A DNA stretch of 64,000 bases from Plutella xylostella (GCF_932276165.1 NC_064012.1:9927501-9991500); one strand, 5' to 3'; counted from the stretch's first letter, positions 27,001 through 42,000 are shown. Notes: generated from the sequence alone by a model not told the origin. Translations and numbers: made by a program.

Positions 27001-30000
27001 GAAGCCATGCAAGTCTTGTCAGCTATAATACAATTTACAAGTGACCATAACCATTAATAATTACATCAACAGACGCTGGTTTTTGAGCAACCATGCGCAA
27101 GCAATTAAAATAACCAGCTTGTACCTCGTTTCAGCTAGGATGGTTCCTGTGACAGGTCACAATAATTTCCGAATTACGAACTAATACATTTAAAAGTCTC
27201 TCTAAAAGCCATAGGAATCATCTTACGAAACGAGGTATGGTGTTTGTTCATATTGAAATCACAAGGGCGTCACCTAGATAACGCTCAGTGCGTTTTTAAT
27301 TGTGAACACATCTATAGGATGTTTCTGACCGCTCCCACTACGGCTCTAGGAGGGTTATTCGATATTGTAGAAAAACTAGCAAACGAGAGCTGTCGTGCAA
27401 TCGGCAAGTTAAATACAACGAGACAGAGTCGTGGCTCGCGTAAACTTAGTTTTCCGTCATATAGAGTGACCCCCAGCTACCGCGCCAGCGAGTTCAATAT
27501 GGACAAGCATTTGTAGTAGATGTTTTGGTAGTAGAATTATCGTTTCGGTAACAACATCAACTGATAATCAATATTCCTCGAGCTAAGATATTTTTTTTCA
27601 TGTCCCAACACTTTCCCACTTAGAAAAAGAATTTACTAACAGATTAACAGAGCACAGTAGCATTGTTGCTCAGACAGGGGTCAGGTTTCCCTGACTCAGT
27701 CTGTACTAATAGAAAATCATAATTTATCGGGGCATACCACTAATAGACAATAAATATTGGTCATTGCCAAATTGGTAAGTTCAAAGTGTTACTTATATAA
27801 ATATTGGTAGTGAGTATGTCCTATCTATATTTATGTATATTATGTGCATATTGACTGTCAGTTGAAGTCTGTACTCTGTTTATCTTACTTTGATGTTACT
27901 TTTTACTTGTTTAGTTTGATATTTCCAAGTAGGATTTTGCAAAGTTTATTTTTCATTTAAAGCGCTTATTTATACGCAGAACTAGCATCGCCAGATTATC
28001 AAAGTAAAATACAACTTTATCTAAGTGTAAAAGCAAAATTATTTGATTTTGAAGCAAATATTATGTGCTTGGCGATGTTACGATAGGGTAAACTACTATT
28101 GCAATTTCATCGTCACCCATAAAATCCATCACCTGTAAATTCAACTATTTGACATTTTAGTGTCTATTTTTGTATAAATAGTAAGAAGAAGATTTCAAAC
28201 CATATTCGCAGTTGCGTTCATCCGATCCGTCCTGGCAGTCATTCGTTCGATCACAATGCTTAGAAGAAGGTATACAATATCCATTATCACATTTGAAGTC
28301 GCCTTCACCACATGCTGTCAGGCAGAAATTAATACATTCTCATCTACATTATGCATTTCAATATTTCTCAAATCTACTGTGGAAGTTTTAAAAACTATAG
28401 AAATGGAAGTGTAGAAGGAGGAACATCTTTGAAGACAAGAAAGTTGTGGAGACCCAACCACCAGACACAGGAAGATAAAGATACATTGTGGAAAAGAGAC
28501 GAAAGATGAGGAGACATAAGAGGAGAAACAGTACGGAGAACAGACACAGAAGAGACGAGACAGACAAGACCGACAACTTACGGCAATTCTTTTCATCGGA
28601 GTAATCTCCTATCGGACAATCGTATTGCCCATTGCACCGTAATCTTTCCGGAATAAACTTTCCTGTCCGACACCTAAAGTATCCAGACACTGCAAAATAC
28701 ATACAAAAGCTAATACAACAGCGAAAGTGTGCAACAACATCGAAAATAATGAGGATTAATCGATTTCATGTCAAGTCACTGTTTATTTGTCCAATCACTA
28801 GTACCTATAGTTCGTGCTAATAACTGAAAACCACAATTAAACATATTTAAGAACGAAAAAAAAAACTAATAGGTTAATGTGGTTCAGAGTATGTTAATGA
28901 AAACTCTATATTTACTGATAATGTGCAGTGACTTAAAATAAGAATCGGACATAATATTTATCCATGAATTAGATGAGAGCACAAACACAATGAAAAAGTT
29001 CCAGTAACATTATGGAACGGCATGACAAGTGGAACTTTTTCATTGCTCATGAGTGTATTATTATTAGGTAGGGATGTTACGATAGGTATGATAAACATCT
29101 ACAATATCTTTAAATCTAGAAATCGTGAGGTCGTGCATATTCAAAATCGCAGCAGCTACAGAATGGAAAAGCATATATACCTATTACAAATTAACTCTGA
29201 TACATCATACAACATAATATATTTATATTTCTGAGAACGTTTCACATATTATTTTCTATGTGATATTCTGAGCATTAAATGATCAGTATTAATCGTAATA
29301 GATGTTATACATTTTTACCTAGACAGTGGCGCTCATCCGAGCGATCCGTGGGGCAGTCCACTCGCCCGTCACACCGCTTAATGCGAGCAATACACGTCCC
29401 GTGGTCACATTGCCATTGACCAGAGCTGCATGCTTTAGAATTCACACAATATCGGTTAATCTTACAGTTAAAAAGCTATCCAATTCAATCACATCGTATC
29501 AGGTTTTAACACTTACGACAGTGACGTTCGTCCAACCCATCTTTAGGACAGTCCCGGAACCCGTCGCATCGAAGCAGAATTGAAATGCAGGTGCCATCGC
29601 CGCAGCGAAATTTGCCTCTTTTCATGCAAACATGACTTCCAGTCCAGTCAAAAGATCTGATACCTTACCATTGTGATTGTGTCCAAGTTTAGCAGCATGC
29701 GTATGAATTAACGGTTAGGCCCATTTAGACTTAAGCGGTATCGTTATCGCGCTATGGACATCGATATTGCTTACCTCTAAATAAAGTTTAAAGAGTGTAA
29801 CAAGCTCGGCATCAGAACCATTGAGGCCGATGTCCATTTTTTTCAAAAATCTATCTTTTTGTTCATTTGTAATTTTTTTTTAAGTGGTTGCGTTTTTGCG
29901 GTACTTACTTTGGAACCACGCAGACAGTTTTACTCTACTGAAAATTTGCATTATGGATATTGGCCCCAATGGCTCTGAAGTCGACAGTTTAAGTTATTAT

Positions 30001-33000
30001 GATTAGATAAAGCAAATTTTGGTAAACTCATAATCTCAGTTATCTTAGACAAAGGACTTACTTGAACAAGACTCTTCGTCGGATCCATCGGAACAGTGGG
30101 CGGTGCCGTCGCAAACCTTGCGTTTTTCGATACATGTCCCGTCACTTATGCAACGGAACTCGTCATTACCGCAGTCTATAATAATAATAAATAACTTTAT
30201 TTCATGTTAACAGAGTTAGAATCAACTTAAATTAGAAACTTAACATAAAGTAAACTTGCATGAAGTAACTAGGTACTTAACATAAAAAGGAGAACATTAT
30301 TAATTGATAGGTCGAGCTATGTAAAAAGAATAACAGATGTGTAAATTCATCGATACGATTTAATTAACCCTATCTTTTACTAAATTGTAATTGAGGGAGT
30401 GCACTAAAGGGGACGAGTTTCCGAGTGCGTATTCAAACTAGGGCATGCAATACTGCAATACCTGTATTGCGTAATACCGGGATCACGGACAAAATCCACG
30501 CTTTTTTCAATACCGGTATTGAAAGTTAATATCAATCAGACTCAGGATAGGAATCAGTCATTTTTTAGACTATAAATCAAGCGATTAAGATATCCTAAGT
30601 TAGCCTTGTGCTCCTATATACTATGAAAGTGCACTTGTTTTCAACCGTTACATGCAGTTTTTGGCCTTTGGAAACCTACTTGTTGTCCATGCGTTCTAAA
30701 ATTTATACTCTAATACTCAATTCTCGTAATAAATATTGCATAATACAGAGTTTGATTCCTTTTTCTTGATGTATTTTGCCCCATACGACCTTTATAACAC
30801 TTATAAAAAAAAATTAAAATAATATTGACGTTTTTAGACCAGACGGCGCGGCGGCGGCGTCATTTGAGTAGTCATAAGTGGGTTAAGCTATGTAGTCTTT
30901 TCCAAGGGGTAATTTGGTGCCATCATCACTGGAACTCATTCATAACTGGCCAGTATATATATATTTTGAACGCTAGTTCCCGGCCGTGGCCGCATACTGA
31001 CCGCAGTTAGCCTCGTCCTCCCGGTTGGAGCAGTCGATGACGTGGTCGCAGCGCTTGTAGCCGGCGATGCACTTGCCATTGTCGCAACGGAAGTCATCCG
31101 AGCCGCATGATTCTGGTGACAAATATGCGATACTTTGAAATAAGGACGGCACACGTTTTGGAACTAAAAAGACGTTGGCAAAATTATTTGGTACAAAATG
31201 TGGAGGTGACAGACAGAAAGACATGGGGAATCTATGTATAAGGGTCCCGTTTTAAACATTTTGGAAACGTAACCCTAATAATGGATATCATCGTTCCAAA
31301 AAGCTACAACAAGGTGTCCTGTCCTGAAACTCAAGACGAGAGTCACATAACTCATGGAAGCCATGATTTAAAATTATGAGCTTTTGTATCTTTTTCCTAT
31401 TATAATTGTAGCTTCAAAAAGTATCCCAACAACAATGAAGTGCAACATGGCATATACCTATACCTACTAATTTAAAAAAATATGGATTAGGTAATACTAA
31501 AACAAAAATATACCAACATCAGTGGGCATGGGCAGCTTTCATACGCAGCCCTATACGGTTCAAGGGTGTCAAACACGAGTTGTATCACGTGGCATGGCCA
31601 TTTGACCATGGATAAATGATTTTATTGAAATTTCTCTATAATTATTTACCTACCCATGCCCTTTAATATGTCGCTTACTTATCTTACTTGATTACTTGTA
31701 CAATATTTCAAAGTACAATTTGGAGAATTTAGCAAGGTCACGTTGATATAATTATATTGTACTTGGTGGTAAAAAAACCATAAAGGAGGAAAATATACCG
31801 CAACCACTGCTTATTTCAGATGGTTATGTAATGTTGGGGGTCAATGGATAGTGCTTTGTGGTTATCGATTTTAATTCAAGAGTTCACGGGTGACATTGAC
31901 TGAACTTTTTACCGAATGCAGCTTAAATTATTTCCGTCATCATTATCATCATCATCATCAGCCTATAGCAATCCACTGCTGGACGTAAGCCTCTCCCAAA
32001 GCACGCCACTGGATGCGATCTTTAGCTTTCCGCATCCAATCATATCCAACCACCTTTCGGAAGTCGTCACCCCATCTAGCCGGAGGGCGCTACGTTTGCC
32101 TAGTCGCGGCCTCCACTCCAGAACACGTTTACCCCATCGGTCATCGGTTCTTCGACAGATGTGACCAGCCCGTAATTATATCCGTATATACAGGATGTTG
32201 CAAAAAGGGTATACTAAGCCGAAACCAGCAAGTGCAGCATGTTATACCTATCTAAGCCCGAAACTGAAATCAGAATTTCAAAATTCGCGAAAAAAAATAT
32301 TTATTTTTCATAGAAACATAGTTGGTCACGTGACTTTTTACTATCGAGAATGAATATTTTTTTTCGCGAATTTTGAAATTCTGATTTCAGTTTCGGGCTT
32401 AGATATAACATGCTGCACATGCTGGTTTCGGCTTAGTATACCCTTTTTGCAACACCCTGTATACTTAAATTAAGCTGAACCCAGTGAAAAAAAAGTTAAG
32501 AATGTATATCGTAAGCTGAAAAGGCCGATGACACGGGCGCAATCATTATTCAAAACGTTCGTTTGCACATACGTACTTATTTGAATCAAATATTTTGGAA
32601 CGTATTCCGAAATCGTGCAAAATATGGTGGAAATTTAATGAACGCCACTTCACTGAAATGAAAGCATATTATACACAGTAAAAGCTTTTAAGCCTTATGG
32701 AGTAGGTTTTACAAATTGTAAGGCTTTAAAGTACCCGCTATTTCGGGAATAATTATGAAATTGATAGTTGATATATCTCGGAAAATACACAATCATTATT
32801 ATATTTTTTACTTGAAATGAGCCCGCGGCTCTTTTTAATTAATTAAGTATATTATTTACACTGGTATTCTATAGAACAATATACATACATTCTATAAAAA
32901 CCACTCTGCCTTATGCTACCGTATATATAATAAAGAGTCAGCTGCATTTAAGGATATATGTTGTGATAATCTTCCATACTCTGTTTTTAGATGTGGTAAA

Positions 33001-36000
33001 GAAAAATATAGTTACTATATATATACTTAAAATTAAAATACCTACAGTATTATTAGGTATGACTTTATTGAAAAACACACAAGATAAATTACATTACAAA
33101 CAGGGCCGGATTTAGGGGAGGGCAGCCAGGGCAACTGCCCCGGGGCCTCCACAGAAAAGGGGCCCCCACAAAAGAGACTTCGAAAAAAGAAGGACTATGT
33201 TTTTTTTTCGAAGTCTCTATTCTCTCTATTGTGGGGGCCCCTCTTTTGTGGAGGCCTGGAACTAGTAAACACTAGAGAAAATACGCCATTGTCGCTTTTA
33301 GAATTTTCCTTTTGCTGTTTTACATTGCTAGTGTAAGGTTTCATTCTTTTTCTTGTAACCTTCAAAGCATCAACAAGATGGATGCTGAAAATCCGACGGT
33401 GTAGCAGAGGCATTGGTGAAAGTTTATCAGGATTATTTATAACCTAGACTTGGTAATGAGTTGGTTCAATTTGTATATTTGATCGACTTATACAACAAGT
33501 ACGACGGAAAAGACCAATCTCCGGAACTATTTTTACTGTTTACTACTTACCAAATTCTAGAAGATCAAAATTTCAGAGCTACATTCCCAGACTTTGAAAT
33601 TGCACTGAGAAATTGAGAATGTATTTAGTTTTAATGATATCAAATTGCACAGGTGATAGCTTATTTTCAAAAATTAAGATTATAAAAAATCTTCTATCAA
33701 AGCTTTCTCTCCTGATTATTGAAAGTACCTATTCTATAATTCTACTCCGGTAACTGGATTTCCAGAGCTCTGAAGATACCGTTCATTAACCCTAAAATTT
33801 AATTTCAAATAATCCTATTCTATTCTATTTTATTCTATTCTGAGAGGGGGCGAAGTTCTTGTACGTGGCTCTCTTGAGTGGAACCTTATTTATATATCCC
33901 CTTGATTTCAGCTCAGCCAGCCTAGCTCCCGAATAAACTGGATGAGACAGGCTCTCTGTTGGTCCAAGAATAGATAATCTTGTTTCTGTAGTAGGTTCTT
34001 ACTAAGCACATAGAATAGCCATGCTGCCTGTGTAGAAGCATATCTTGCAATTTTTTGTGTTCTTATTTGTGTAGCTCCGTCAAGTAGGCTGGCAGATAAT
34101 TATATTTTATGTTTGTTAAATTATAAAATTAACTACACTTGGCACTACAAAAAAAAAAACTTTTTTTTAACTCTTTAACTGAAAATTACTGTACGCGTCT
34201 CCGACGTGTTGGCCTCGGCATGAACTTGGACAAGACGAAAGTCATGTACAATGCTCACATCAAACCGGAGCCGGTCGCCGTTGGTGAGGCAACAATCGAA
34301 GTTGTGCAAGAATATGTCTACCTCGGGCAGACTATTCGGCTAGGCAGAAGCAACTTCGACAAGGAGGCTGCAAGGCGCATCCAACTGGGTTGGGCTGCAT
34401 TCGGGAAACTTCGTCACATATTCTCCTCGGCCATTCCTCAGAGCCTGAAGACCAAAGTCTTCAACCAGTGCGTTCTGCCAGTGATGACGTATGGTGCAGA
34501 GACGTGGACACTGACGGTAGGACTGGTCCACCGATTTAAAGTCGCTCAGCGTGCTATGGAGAGAGCTATGCTTGGGGTTTCTCTGATGGATCGTATCAGA
34601 AATGAGGTTATCCGTCAGAGGACTAAGGTTACCGACATAGCTGTCAAAATATGCAAGCTGAAGTGGCAGTGGGCTGGTCATATCTGCCGAAGAACCGATA
34701 ACCGTTGGGGTAGACGAGTTCTCGAGTGGAGACCACGAACAGGCAAACGCAGCGTGGGACGCCCTCCTGCCCGCTGGACTGACGACCTTAGGCGGGTGGC
34801 GGGTAGTGGTTGGATGAGGAAGGCCGAGGACCGAGTGTTGTGGCGCTCCTTGGGAGAGGCCTATGTCCAGATTGTCCAGCAGTGGATGATTATTGGCTGA
34901 TGATGAACTGAAAATTATTTGAGGCCAGAGGAGGCCTCCACTTCTTTGTTGCCCCGGGGCCTCTCGACCTCTAAATCCGGCCCTGATTACAAAGCAAGAG
35001 TAAGCACAAACAGGCCTTAAAGAAGGCACGAGAAAGGCGTAGACGTATTGCATAAATAAAATACTTAGGTGTACTAGAGATATTTACACAAATTAAATCC
35101 TTAGCATTTATGTTGAAGCTTTTGGAAATAATCGTGAGTACTCCATTTCCATGGTATAGCTAAGGCTCGAGGGTTGTTATATTTTTGACGATTTATTACC
35201 ATGACTTATGACGAATTTTATTTAAGGTTTCTAATGTACGAACACGTCTTCAGTTTTCAGACGATTTATATTGTAGAACGAAAGTAGTTTAATTTGATAA
35301 AAAACAATTTTGCGTTCATAACCATTCAACTGGCAAGCGCAATTTTTTTCAAAAAAAGCATATTTTGCACACAAACAGCTAATCATTCGTATTTTTAATC
35401 GTGGCGCCATCTGTTACCATTAGGTGCACTTCACCGAGAGCTTTAGTAGTCGTCTCGAGCAGTGAACTAAAGAGCTTCGTGAAAGCTGTGGCGAGCATGG
35501 CGCTCTGTGCCGAAGCAAAGCTTACAGTCCTCACCCTAACAACTAGATGGCGCTTATTGACGGAATCGTTAACAGAGCTTTTGGTGAGCTTTTACCTTTT
35601 AAAATTTAAGACTTATGTAAATATACCACTAGAAACCCAAAAAATAACATTAAACCACCAAACGCCTATTCTGTTATCTCAGATACTAAATTGAAATGTG
35701 AAACTGTCAACTTGAATACCTCTTTAAAAAAAAAATTCACAGCTTCACGTTTTCACTTGTAATTTTTTACAGGTTCATTGACATTGACTGCAAAAGTACA
35801 ATTTGCTTGAGAACAAAACAAAACAGTAACGACCTCGGTAAGTAAAATGAGCAATCGGAGACTTGCAAACCTATAAAAATATCTGTATACCATTATCGGC
35901 TCATCCAGTCGGCGCAATGGCGCGGGGCACGCACTCGCGGCTATGCGACACGTCTCAGACACACTTGTCTTTAAACGTCGCGTTAGCATAAATCGGCAAT

Positions 36001-39000
36001 AAAAAAATAAGCTGTCGTTTCAAGATTTTTTTCCACGTGTTTTCCTCAGCTACAAATATTTTCAGCGACACCTTTCCATATTTAAAATTCCGGCGGTCTC
36101 GCGGGCGGCTCGGCGGATCTACGTGAGATACTTATCGTTGTTTCGTCTATTTAGTTTCAGCCTAAGGCAAGCCTTAGCCCATACACGCTCGCGAGCATTC
36201 CAAGTTTGCCTCCATTATGTATTGCTACAACGTGCAACTGTTTAAAAGTCCTCCGCCGCGCTCCGAAACTCTGCACACAGAAATTTTCGTCAATATTTTC
36301 TGGATAACCGAAGCAACAGATTCGATTTTGCACTATAAAATTTCAAGCGTATTTGTTCTAACTTTAGTGCGATGCCGATGGTAAGTCGTGACGTATGATT
36401 ATTATTGCTTGTCAATTCAAGTCGAGGGCATTTGATTTGTGTGTGTTTTAAGTTGCTATTTAGATATGACGTAAACTTATTGCAATTTAGGCCAAGTTGT
36501 ATTATTCAAAGTACAGCTTGGTCAGGAATGCATTTAAATGAATTGGGCTTAGATTTATCGTTCATGGTTAGAATACAATTTGCCGGTGCTGTCAGCGGCC
36601 AGAGATTGACTCCATACTTACGATACGATACGAATACAAAGACACACACTTCAGTGAATCTACCTAAGCATAAACCTAAGTATTACTCCACGACCATTTT
36701 AGCCAATTACAACAATTCCATACTCAAGTTATCTACTTAACTTGACTTTCTCACCTGTGAAACTGACTATTATAAATCCCTATTCCATGGGGTAAGATAC
36801 TAGATTCAAACAAAAACTACCCTTATTCGAGTGTAATAAGGGTTCTGTCAGATGTCTTTCCCCGTGGGACGGGATATAATCTACTTATTTTTTCAATACT
36901 GCATACTGGTCGGACAAATAAAGGTTTTATGAATACGCTTGTTGCTACATACTATTGTCAAACGTTAACATTATTAGATTATAATATTTATTATAATATA
37001 ATAATGTTAACGTTTGACAATAGTATGTAATATTTATTATTATTTATTATAAAAATCTGCATTTTTATTATAACGTAAATAAACTTCAGCCACTACCATT
37101 TCGTGATTCAAAATGGGTAAATACTTACTTAAATTAACTGGTAGACCTCCAACATTACTATTTGCATGCGAATGTGAATACGTGTTCATGTTTTGAAATT
37201 ATTAAAGGGACCTCTAATACTTACTTCTATCTAAACAAGGATATTTTATTTTAAATTCGAATTAAATTCAGGTAGTAGGTACAAATATTAGCTTTCGATC
37301 AGAATTAATAAAAAAATACATTCATGTAAATCCTTCCGGCCCGATCACAGACAAAATTCCAGCCTTCACGAAAAAAAAACTCCAAAATTACATAAACTCA
37401 ATAAAAAAGGCAGTGCCACATCCAAAGCTAAGAAATTTCGTCAATTACATGGAGGTCTGCCTAACGTAATAGGCTACAGACAACTTAGAATCGGCAAATA
37501 AATTAAACTGTGTAATAAGGTATAGTGGGGCTGCGCCAGGCACGGGCCGGCTCTCATTACCAAATTGTCCCCAAGAACAAGGATTCGTGCTTATACCACT
37601 TTCTTTCAGTCAAGCAAACCTTGCATGATGTCTAATTTAAGCGATTGGCGGTGATGTATTTACTTTCTTGTTTTACTTTTGGCTTATTTTGACAAATATG
37701 CCATTTTCTTTATTAATAACGATCGAAGTTTTTAATGAATTGAGCCCTGGGTTTCATACAATATAGTAAGGCATTAAAAAGGGCTCATCTGATTATGATT
37801 TACTTAGCTAGACTGTATCGAGTAAAATTTATTGTTTTTCAATCTCAGATACAACATTCACGGTACATCAACAGCCGATTGTCATGCGATTAAGTGACAT
37901 ATCGTTCTATTGGCAGGACCATGGAAGTAATAATACAACAGGAATGCGCACTCACCAAAATGATGAAAACAAAAATAGACCTAACGAATTCACCTTAAGA
38001 TTTATATTTGAAGTGAAAGAGGCCGCGAGCCGATAGAGAGGGTTACCACAGAGCCCTTTCTCTCTTTCTAACAATTGCCAGGATTTAGTTGTGTAAACTT
38101 TAGTAGATTTTGTACGAAGAGAGCTATGCAAAAAAAATATTGAATTAACTCATAGACTACTGTGTATTATATCATTTTCAAAGACAAATTTATAATAAAT
38201 CATTATAAACATGTAATTTTAATGAAATATTTGGTATTTGTATGAATAATAATTTCATAAAAAATATTGGTAGTTTTTCTAAATACTTTACGACAAGACC
38301 GAAGTTGTCAAGATGACGGATGACGTTTATACTTTTGTGAGAGACGTTATGGTTAGGGTGACCATTCATTCGTACTTTTGAATCACTTTCCATTAATTAG
38401 GACCTGTTTCATTCAACTTTGAGGAGCGTATTGAAGGACAGATTTCATTTAATTTAATAAGGTACCTACTTACCCCACAGAAAATAGAATAGAATAGTAA
38501 AACGTGTAAATAAAGAAGATCCAATAAATACATTGTATTATACTTATTATACTCATTATAAAAATGTGTCTTGTTTGATTTCGCTCATCTTATTATTTAC
38601 GTCAATCCTAACTCTCTAATAAAATTAAAACCAGTCCATCTTAGTAGAATTTGGTTAAAAGACAGATTGTTGTTGCTAGTTCAAACCTTGGGAATATCTA
38701 ATTGATATGGAAAAAAAACATATCAATATTACATTGCAGTTCGCGCTGCAACAACACATCTATACAAATTTTACCTTCACCCCATTTGTTTACTCAATTG
38801 TCATATCACCAAAATTCATTCGTACCTACATTGCAATCGTATTATTCGAATAATAGGTGACTTTGAGACCATCGACACCTATTCGCGACATGATAGATTA
38901 GAAATGATGTCTCATGAATTACCTAAAATTATGGTTACCAAAAATAGAAAGAGATGGAGGGCTCCGTGCTGACTATCTCTGTCGGCTCGTTTTTTCGGTG

Positions 39001-42000
39001 CAGTGCGCATTCCTGTTGTATTATTAGTTCCATGGGCAGGACAATCAACTGTTTATGAACCATTCAGAACCTGTCAATTTAGTATCTGAGATTAAGAAAC
39101 AGATTTTAGTATAAATAATACAATAAGAGAACTGTTTGTTAATGACGACCCGGCGAGGTTTATAATTTAAAAACTTGTTTGCATAAGTTCCAGTCACACT
39201 AATGCGCGGGTTGGTTCTTAATAAAATTTACCAAATAATGTAACAAGTCATGGCTCACAAATGGAACAGTGTAGGTGGTATGGTGTAGGTACCATAGACA
39301 TCCATGATATAATGATGTTAACAACATTTTAGTTTTCTCTTTATTCTTTCGCGTTTCGTATTGTAGATGCGATACAAAATCACAATAATTATTGCGACTT
39401 TGCAAAACTACCTCTATTTACTATCTCTATTTACTAAAGTAGCAAGTTGGATTTCCACATTTTCTTGTTTGGTTAATGATGCATGTGCGATTATTTCTTT
39501 TAATTATACCATTTTATGTCACATAAACCGTGCATTTCCGAGATTATTAAAATTTACTGTTTAGGGTTTCGGGTGTATTTGCTTCTTGTATAGTTATTTG
39601 TATATCGTTAGTGTGACCAAAGGGATGTGTGACACAATGGATATAATTGACAATAAAATATGTAAAACGGGCGAGTTCAGCGGTCCGTGAAGTAATCCTA
39701 TTAGCTCTCTTGTAAAGAAAGTGAAACGGCTCGGCCTTCTTTGACTTGTTTTCTCTATACAGTTATCGTTGGATTGTTTACGGATTATGAAATGAACAAT
39801 AACATCACATCCGAGATTATAAATCGGTATAGGTTAACTAATACTACTTATTTTACTTTATTTACTTACAACTTTCTATTGAAATACATATAACATATTG
39901 TTTTCGTATATGTAGAAACTCCATGGTTTTCGAGTATTATAACTGTAACTGTAACCACAGGAATTCTGTTCCGACCTAATACAGTATAATAGGCATAGTG
40001 GCTTGATCCCGTTACCTGCCTGTAATGTCAAGACACGGTCCTTGCGGATGCCAGTAACAAATTAGAATAGTTTAAACATGACGAGCTACAACTAAAAAAT
40101 CTATTTATTTTGGAATAAGATAATTCCCTAATTCACATTAGTAATTTAATTATTTTTCAAGTCCTAGGTGTTTTATATTTATGCTGTATCACATCACATT
40201 TATTTTGAAAATTAAATAGTTGTTACCAAAATACTTAATTTTATTTGACCAAGTAAAACCAGAATATAATTTAAATCAATGAAACATATTCAACATAGTT
40301 TTGTTACGAACGCGGAGACCATTTTGCTGCTCGTAAATGCATACTTTGCCCTCTCTACCCCTGTGGTTAATCTTTCGAGACGCGCGCGGGTCGTTCGTTC
40401 TACAAAAATCAGAGAAATATATTGCACCCAAATTACCATGATAAAGTAAGCATTAGCGACATCATTGCATAAAGGACTTGGCTTAAATTCCGCCCCGGAA
40501 AAGATTTTTTACGCCGTGGAATGTTCTACTCAGATTAGCGGAAGGTTCAAAAGGCTGTTAAGTACCAGTCGGATATTACCTGCAACAAAGCGTATTGACA
40601 AAGATGCAGTGTGAGGGTCGACTGTGTACCTAGTTTCGGGCTTCGAGCCTATCAAGTGACAACGGCTCTCGGGCTCGCGACTTATTGAAAAATTCGCTCT
40701 TTGTTGTGTATACGGGCCGTGAGTCGGGATACAAAGAGGGCATGAATATTGAACAGCTCATGAGATCAATTACCTTGCGGCCGTCGCTCGAGTGTAATAC
40801 GAGCCACTCCAGTGATGCTTACGCGTAGGTTATCAAGCCGCTGCCCTTCAACCTCAACGGCGCCGCACCAGAAATAAAACTAAACAAATACAAGCATTCT
40901 AACACCAAGACATGACATTGACGTAACTTGAGACGTTGAGACATAATCATGACAAATTAATGATCTTTTTAGATGTCTTGGTGTTTTTATTACAGTCGGT
41001 CTCTTAATTTCACGATTTAGGTGCAAATGAAGAGTACATGATTCAAAGGGGCTATTCGGCAGCAATGTTTTCGTTGTGTTTTACAGCGAGAGTGGGCGTT
41101 TCAGAAGAGGGGGGAGAGAGGGCACATTCGTTCAGTAACAAAACAATTATGTTTTGTGGCAAGATTGGGTCGCCGCTTGACGCCGCCACCGCGTACCCGC
41201 TTGATTATGACCTCACAAACTCTGATTATAAACGCAGACGCAAACACCAATAGAATGGGACAATTCATTGCGGCATACACTAAAAACAAAAGCCAATCGC
41301 AACACAACCAAACGCTGATTTGATAACGAAATTTTAAAATGATTTGCAATCAAATGATTGATGAAAATGTTTTGGTCTACTATTTATCATAATTCAGAGC
41401 CTAATAGAGAATTGGGCATTCATCAATATTTATACCTCTAAAGCCTACAATCTGTTGATTGTTACTGTTTATACTTCCGTACACGACAATTTGTGTTGTG
41501 TATTTCTACAATCGATTAATAGGTATAGGATCCATTATTGTAATAAAATTACTTATGGTAGATATTATGAAAACGCTTTAATGGGCACATTTCCCACTAC
41601 CGCTGGGAATTAATCTAAGCTATGGACTTAATTCTATTAGTAGGATAGGAACCTAATTGAATCTCAATTATGATATTGAAATTTTTACGTTAAACGCGAG
41701 TTAAGGATGACCTTTAGGTTAAAACATGAGTTCATCGGAATGTGTTTATAAAGTTGTGTGTGAAAAGATCAAGACGGTGGGAAATGTCGAGGACGTGGCC
41801 TGTCTACAGTTTCCTAATGCAAGGGAAGGGAGGGGTTACATTGATATTAAACACGCCCACAAGGATCCCGAATAATATTATATATCCTTCTTAGATACAG
41901 CAATGCATCGAGGTTACTCTCTTGTCAGTTAGACGATGCATCCGGATAGACTTAATCCCCCTTTTTATAAAACGAAGACTTAACATAGTTTTGGTTTAGA

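Larger units (their letters stand above)
33101..34985 (+). mobile_element. hAT-family element with CAGGGCCGGATTTAG ends, hosting nested retroelements
   Basis: Inverted ends CAGGGCCGGATTTAG and CTAAATCCGGCCCTG, with an 8-bp duplication ATTACAAA (33093-33100, 34986-34993). Subterminal GGGGCC repeats lie on both sides. Around 33585-33710 plus-strand words resemble the C-terminal hAT transposase (FPDFEIAL, then FQKLRL in a broken frame), so this is a decayed hAT gene. A SINE-like tail (about 33820) and a 5'-truncated RTE LINE (34189-34905) sit inside. Confidence 0.85.

Noticed and set aside
27244..27516. Plus-strand 90-codon frame in intron 7 as a nested gene
   Set aside because: No domain, no clear promoter or splice signals, single small frame; cannot be supported.
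32013..32255. Plus-strand 80-codon frame
   Set aside because: It is the antisense of a LINE tail merging into a hairpin MITE.
34340..35053. Minus-strand 237-codon frame
   Set aside because: Antisense of the RTE-like LINE and the hAT end; no domain on that strand.
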